NCBI GenBank assembly: GCA_028551475.1
Contig: CM052358.1
Location: forward strand, 8,105,938 to 8,169,937
DNA from: Casuarina equisetifolia
Lineage: Eukaryota; Streptophyta; Magnoliopsida; Fagales; Casuarinaceae
Length of the DNA stretch: 64,000 bases
Direction: 5' to 3'
Both the position numbers and the translations under genes were made by a program. The notes under the pieces were generated by a model. It had not been told where the DNA came from, did not search any database, and saw only the letters and a program-made list of their open reading frames with translations. Positions within the stretch are counted from its first letter, which is position 1; every line of letters begins with the position of its first letter. Of the stretch, positions 59,201 to 64,000 are shown in pieces.

Positions 59201-62124
59201 ACACAGCGAGCCAAAAGAATAAAATTGAACAGAGATAGAAAGAGCAGAGACATGAAAATTTCCACATCAGAGAAGAGTTCTTCTCATAGAAATACCTCCA
59301 TCTGGACACGCATGGTCTCCAACAAGCCAACCAAACCAGGTGCACGCTGTGACTGCATTACAACACTTTCACTTCTACTGCGTCCAAGCTTCCTCATCAA
59401 CCTAGACTTTTTATCTTTCTTTTTCTCCTTTGATGGTACAATAAGACCCCTGTTTACATAGATCTAAGAGATGAGAACAGTACAGGGTGCATAAGGTGAA
59501 AGACAAAGAAAGTACGAGGCAGATTTCATTGACAACTCCTCACTAATCTAACAAAGGAGGAATGATCTGCAAGCCAAATAAGAAGACAGAAGCACACCCT
59601 GTGGCACCAGCACATGCCAAGAGAATTTCGTATGCAGTTTCACAGAGGTCAGCATCAGTGATTCCTGAAAGCAGTAAAAGTTATTGATAACCAATTCATG
59701 CATTTTAGCTTTTCCCTCCACACCAAGGTTAGTATTTAAATCATTGCAAAGAATGCAGTTTTGACCTTTGATCATCATATAACGGAGAGTAACCATAAAG
59801 ATAAAAATGGCATCTGCATAATCACATGATTAAGGATTAAAATGGGTATCCATAATTTGAAATTTGCCTCATTATCTCCATTATCGCTGAATTGAAAAGT
59901 CCTACACAAGCAACAACAGTATTTGACAATGAATATATCCCACTCAATTCGGTCGCGTGTGTTTGGGGGGTCGGGAGGGCATATTTAGCAAAGGTGCTTG
60001 CAAAGAGTCTCAAATATACAAGATTGTGGTGATATTTGCTAGCATTGTAGTTAAATTGTATTTCAAGTACACTTTCCTCAGAATATAATTCTTATCAAAG
60101 TCAAAAATCCACACTATTGCTTGGTCACAATGAAGACAATGATGGTGATAACATATTCTCACCCTACCGTCCAACTTTCTTTGGATATATGAATCAATCC
60201 CCATTCATCTAGAATAGTCTGAAGCATCTCAAATACACAGAATATGAAGGAAAAACTTTGTAATTTGATTTCAGGCATTGGATTTTGTTTTCGAACATGC
60301 ATTGATAATAGTGTTTCAGCCACATTGTATTCAAAGTGAGTCCGAAAATAAGATGACTGGCAATGGATGAATGCAGGAATGGACCAAATCAAGTTTAGAT
60401 CGAAGGAAAAATGTTGGAAGAACTTGGAAGTGTTCACAAGAACAACATATCATCACAAGCTTTACAAGGTGGGAATGCCATTATAACTTGGTAAAAAACA
60501 TCCGTGAAAAATATGACTTCCTTTACTTTTCTTGTTAAGCTAGACAAGATTTCAATTTAGACTATCCCCCCCAACCCTTGACCACCTGAGCCAAGGCCAA
60601 GCAAAATACTAAGATAATATCCATTAACAAGTAAGAAACAGTAAATTCTGTGGCTCAACATGCACCAGAATAAATTCAAGTAGAGGTATACAAGTATTTC
60701 GCATTGACTATTTATGCTTATAATGCATTCTTCATAGTATTAACTTCTAGATATCCCATGTTCTTTGTCCTTTTTTCCCATGTTACTGCAAGCTCTTGAG
60801 ATGGTTCCTTCCCTAACCAGACTAAAAGAGGCATTCAAGCAAAATTTTCAAACCTTGGCAGCATGGGATCAGTTGCAAAGAACCTATCATCAATCTGCAT
60901 GTACCAAGATCCTAATTTATTTTACCTGTTGCAAATGCAGGCAATTTCAGCGCGAGATCAGAAGCATCATTTGTGTTCTCCTAGAAGTCCTAAGAGTGTC
61001 AACCTGTTCAACATCATCATCATCCTCAAAATCTTCAATGTCATCTACAGTTAGTTCTTGAACTTGTGTGGAGTTGAAAGACTCAGATCTTGACACACTT
61101 GATGCAATGGGTGATGGTGGAAAAGTAGGAGGTAGTGTGGAAGCAGGTGCTGGAGCGGAAACAGTAGGTGTTGTGTACACAGGAGGGGGTGTGAAAGCAG
61201 GAACAGGAGGTGGAGCCCTTTTTGGAGGTGAACCCGAATATTCTGGATTTGTAACCAAATAAAATTCACCAGCAGAACTTGTATTCCTCTGGAAAAGACA
61301 GAAGAATTAATTTTTAAACATGAACGGAAAGAACAAGTAAAACAAAACAATGAACAAAATAACAAATATTGGCAAACAGGATCATGAATCGAATTTTCTT
61401 TTTGAAGATGCATTAAAACCAAAAAGCATGAAGGTGAAGAAATTTTTCAATATTCTAGTCTTGCATGTCTGTCACATAAAGAACTTGCTTTTCTGTACGT
61501 GTGCATGTCAGTGCTTAACATGACTAATATAATGAAGAAAAAGCCAGTTAACAATGTCACGAACTGCACATAGTGAATTGACGCTTACAACTTGGGGTAG
61601 CCCAGTGTGATCATGATAATCTCTTATAGCTTCCGATAGTTCAAGCATTACACCTGCACTAAAGTAGCTGTTTGAGTGACAAGTTCTAGCCAAAAATACA
61701 GCCCAAAAAGTTAGAAACAGGTCAGGAACCTTTTTTTGCACAATTGAGGACATAATCTACACTAACTTGGTCCAGATCCACATCATCTAGTGTAACCGCA
61801 CCAGGAGGCATTATAACCTTCTTTATCAGACTACCCGATAGTAGAAAATCAAGGAGTATTCGCCTGTCCCGCCTGTATCTTTGTATAACTTCAACAGCAT
61901 CTTCCCTATATTTAGACATACCAAAACTCCTAAGTGTGATTGACAAGCACAGACTTTCATGAACATACATATATATGCAGAAGAGCGTTTAGTCCGTATT
62001 TTTGAATTGCAAATGAAAATTATACGTCATACATTAATCATCTGTTTACTTGTCTATACAAAATGGTGTGAGTTCCGAGATTACGATTAGAAGATTCACG
62101 GTGAATGTATACTTACTCTTCCAT
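38223..62124 (-). CDS. PATROL1: PATROL1-like Munc13-related protein (DUF810), frameshifted
   Basis: Twenty-six coding exons: 62117-62124, 61730-61905, 61589-61653, 60926-61288, 59598-59664, 59296-59449, 56775-56942, 56538-56648, 55256-55465, 54774-54875, 52364-52588, 51433-51504, 51147-51227, 49352-49534, 49112-49267, 47558-47650, 45690-45761, 43568-43685, 42563-42741, 41423-41504, 40581-40685, 40394-40500, 39504-39581, 39331-39426, 38866-38961, 38223-38396. They total 3341 nt, one short of 1114 codons. Landmarks include MEEEDAVEVIQRYRRDRR, DDVDLDQVSVDYVLNCAKK, SGSPPKRAPPPVP, ERPARGDLTGEVCHWADGY, KDSTVFMPIFTQRHP, RWDPISPQQRHGSSIVEV and QFLKKQYKIP. Family knowledge: PATROL1 traffics the plasma-membrane proton ATPase AHA1 and controls stomatal opening. 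Exon 4 lacks one base near 60964-60978; read literally, translation stops after 196 aa at 60947. All other exons are intact, so this is a recent lesion or a sequence error. Confidence 0.93.
48145..48864 (+). mobile_element. Possible solo LTR in PATROL1 intron 15
   Basis: Within the intron 47651-49111, a block beginning TGTTGC and ending GCAACA contains CCTATATAAAGG near 48609, followed by a CT-rich stretch as in an LTR promoter region. The matching inverted ends are suggestive. However, the five bases on each side differ (TAATG and GCACA), so there is no target-site duplication, and no retroelement coding sequence lies nearby. The boundaries and the identity are tentative. Confidence 0.25.
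58199..58269 (+). pseudogene. trnQ: Plastid-type tRNA-Gln(UUG) pseudogene
   Basis: The segment aligns along its whole length with plastid trnQ-UUG as I recall it. It keeps GGCCAAGTGGT in the D arm, GGTTTT before the anticodon, and ATTCGGAGGTT plus AATCCTTCC in the T arm. The anticodon has changed from TTG to TTA (GGTTTTAGTC), GTTCGAA has become GTTGAAA, and the acceptor stem no longer pairs well. It lies in the PATROL1 intron between exons 6 and 7 on the opposite strand to the gene. It is best explained as plastid DNA transferred to the nucleus and decayed. A mitochondrial copy of plastid origin is another possible source. Confidence 0.7.
58859..58873. repeat. Homopolymer of 15 G
   Basis: A pure G run inside the PATROL1 intron between exons 6 and 7, followed by CGCGGG. 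Its length is likely to be uncertain in the assembly. Confidence 0.9.
61906..62116 (-). other. PATROL1 intron 1, directly after the start codon
   Basis: A 211-base intron with donor GTAAGT immediately after ATGGAAGA and acceptor AATATAG before GGAAGATGC. Splicing joins the codons into MEEEDAV, which matches the family N-terminus. Unspliced reading would hit TAA straight after MEE. An ATG inside the intron side (61919) opens into exon 2 in frame and could mislead annotation. Confidence 0.8.
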
Positions 62125-64000
62125 TGAAAACTGAATAACAACCCAATCGAATGCCACGAACTTCGGCTCCTCAAGAACGATATCTGTACAACCTGACCAT
62201 AACATACAAATAAAGGAAATTTTTAAGCACAAATGCATTCGTCCTCCTTGTATTGTTTCGAATATAGTTGGATCTCGATATACCAGCTGATACACTACCG
62301 GCACGTAACAGTTGCTTTTTGTCGCCCTGTTTGGTAGGAAAGAAGCTGGAAGAAAAGAAAAGAAACAATAACTTTCAAATTAAACTGAAATTTATCTTCT
62401 CAGTCTCTTCACCCGAGATCTGGTTTCCTTACTTCTGCTAAAAGATTTCTTTAGCAACCAAAATAGAGCTTCTCAGGCCTGAAACTCGAAGCAAAAATGT
62501 GAAGTGCAAAAGCTCGGGAACCAAGAGATCTCGGACTCAAATCAAAAACGCGAGTGAAATTACACAATTCAGTAGAACTCACACAGATAACGCGGTGCTT
62601 TAGATTCGAATGTTCCAGAAATAGCAGAGAATGACGGTCAAATGTGAACTTGGCCTGGAAGAGAAAAGTCTGCTGACGTTAATGGAGTAGAACTCAGGAT
62701 GTCGGCTTAGAAGAGAAGTGGTAGCTCTCAGGGAATGTTGCCGGTGGCCTGTCACCGGAGCACAGAGCTAAGCGAATCCGAGTTGAAAGGATCGAAATTG
62801 GTAATTGGCTTAGATCCAATCCAATAAACATCTTATTTATCTATCTATTTATTTCGTGTTTTGGAACTTAGTTGCAGGGAGAAGTGGGAACGCTGTACAA
62901 ATACCATTATGCTGAACCGTGAGGAAAATTACAGGCTTGGGCCCGCCGCCGCTTTCGCGGACATTTTGTAAACTTGAAAAAGGAAAAAACAACAGTAGAC
63001 AACCTGGGGTTGTCTTGAGTGTAGCTCCCAACATATATATAAGAAGGATTCCCTTGTATCCTGGTCGAGGCTTAATTATTTGAAACGTGACTGATGATAA
63101 TTTTGGATCTGGACATATGAGCTACCTCCATTTGGTTATATTGTTTTTAATTGGGTGATGGGGATAGAGAATTTATAAAATTTATTAACAAAATTAAGCT
63201 CGAATTTTGGCTTCTAATGTGATAGGACCTTAGATATTATTGAGTCATCGGTGATTGAATATTTTTTACTTTTTTTTTATAGAGTAAAAGGTTAAAGATT
63301 ATCTTTAAAAAAATATAAAATATTTGCAAAAAAAACTTCAAGAAGTTTTAAAATCTTAACCATTTGGATGGTGAAAACATTTTTGAGATTGAGGCTAAAA
63401 ATGATCCCATTTGTTGCTGATAGTTTCAACTGACTGGAAATTGCTCGCTATTCGTGCTACCTCATTTGTGATAATAAAAGATCGAACAATTGCGTAGTTT
63501 AGCTAAATAACTTCAGGAAATAGTCCACTTGACCTCAAGGTAAACATCAATCTCTAGAAGAAAATAAAAAATAGCATTTTAAAACATTAGAAATTTGACC
63601 TTACACTTAAAGTCACGAAACAATGCAGAAATTGTGGACGTTTGGATGGCACTAGTCCTCTTCCATCCATTGCTTCAAGGCAACAATTGAGTTCTGTTGA
63701 CCGAGAGGAGAATCGAACTAAAAAAATAATTTTATTTTCACCTTTTCTTTATGCGTATGAACTTTTATTTTTATTTCCTATTTTGGGGGGTCAAGATTAG
63801 AACCTGATCTTGTTTGTTTAATTATTTTTAGAACTACAAATTTGGAAAATCTCGAGAATGGCTGGTAAGGATTGGTACTACCTCTATTTTTTTTTTAATT
63901 TGAGCTACACCGTAAAAGTACAAATAGTCCTAACTTTTGTAATAATTGGCCTACCATCACGGGCCTGTAATTATAACCCAAAAAACTAGTATGATGATAA
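62125..64000. other. PATROL1 leader, promoter side and right-edge DNA
   Basis: The bases from 62125 to about 62190 are probably leader, with a possible acceptor (TGTACAG on the minus strand) near 62190 suggesting a leader intron. The stretch 62640-62960 is GC-richer and contains GGGCCCGCCGCCGC near 62939; it is the most likely promoter region. From about 63060 to the end the sequence is AT-rich with no recognised gene. Confidence 0.4.

Noticed and set aside
51433..59664. Regular spacing of short conserved blocks as a possible CRISPR or tandem array
   Set aside because: The blocks are different exons of one gene with unique sequence; no repeat-spacer pattern exists.
60947..61030. A small intron that might explain the PATROL1 frame change
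   Set aside because: The only GT...AG pairs close to the break would give an intron of about 14 bases or remove conserved residues, so a missing base is the simpler reading.
61919..61970. ATG at 61919 or 61970 as the PATROL1 start
   Set aside because: They lie in what is best read as intron 1 and give residues unlike the family; the split MEEE start fits better.

Overview
The window is nuclear DNA from a flowering plant, most likely a woody eudicot. All protein genes are plant families. They have GT-AG introns, AT-rich introns up to about 2.4 kb, long simple repeats and remnants of mobile elements. I could not identify the species. No bacterial, viral or CRISPR-like system is visible. Exon chains were built by hand from splice sites, reading-frame continuity and recalled family sequences; no alignment or transcript data were available.

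Layout. 1-1.4 kb is unassigned and contains a GC-rich stretch with G-box and TCP-type sites. 1.45-1.77 kb is a decayed Ty3/gypsy reverse transcriptase with an inverted copy of part of itself. 3.4-16.7 kb (minus) is a complete 16-exon KEG (KEEP ON GOING) E3 ligase gene, with RING, kinase-like, ankyrin and HERC2-like repeats, 1628 aa. 18.2-18.5 kb (minus) is an intronless VQ-motif gene of the SIB1 type, with a TATA box. 20.5-28.4 kb (plus) is an 11-exon TGA bZIP factor of the TGA2/5/6 type, 449 aa. 29.3-32.0 kb (minus) is the two-exon complex I subunit NDUFA6/B14. 33.7-36.9 kb (minus) is a seven-exon spliceosomal cyclophilin (CYP22/PPIH type), 188 aa. 38.2-62.1 kb (minus) is a 26-exon PATROL1-like Munc13-related (DUF810) gene whose intended product is about 1113 aa. 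The last 1.9 kb holds the PATROL1 5' flank and AT-rich intergenic DNA.

The six genes are independent, not an operon. KEG, TGA, the VQ protein and PATROL1 belong to families with roles in abscisic acid, salicylic acid/defence and stomatal responses, but nothing here shows that their proximity is functional. TGA and NDUFA6 are convergent; VQ and TGA are divergent.

The most notable observations are: a one-base shortfall in PATROL1 exon 4 that breaks an otherwise intact 26-exon frame; a PATROL1 start codon in an exon with only 8 coding bases; small upstream ORFs before TGA, one of whose stop codons overlaps the main ATG; the inverted duplication inside the dead retroelement; a plastid-type tRNA-Gln pseudogene in a PATROL1 intron; and two tandem duplications of about 100 bp. 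I found no convincing new biological system.
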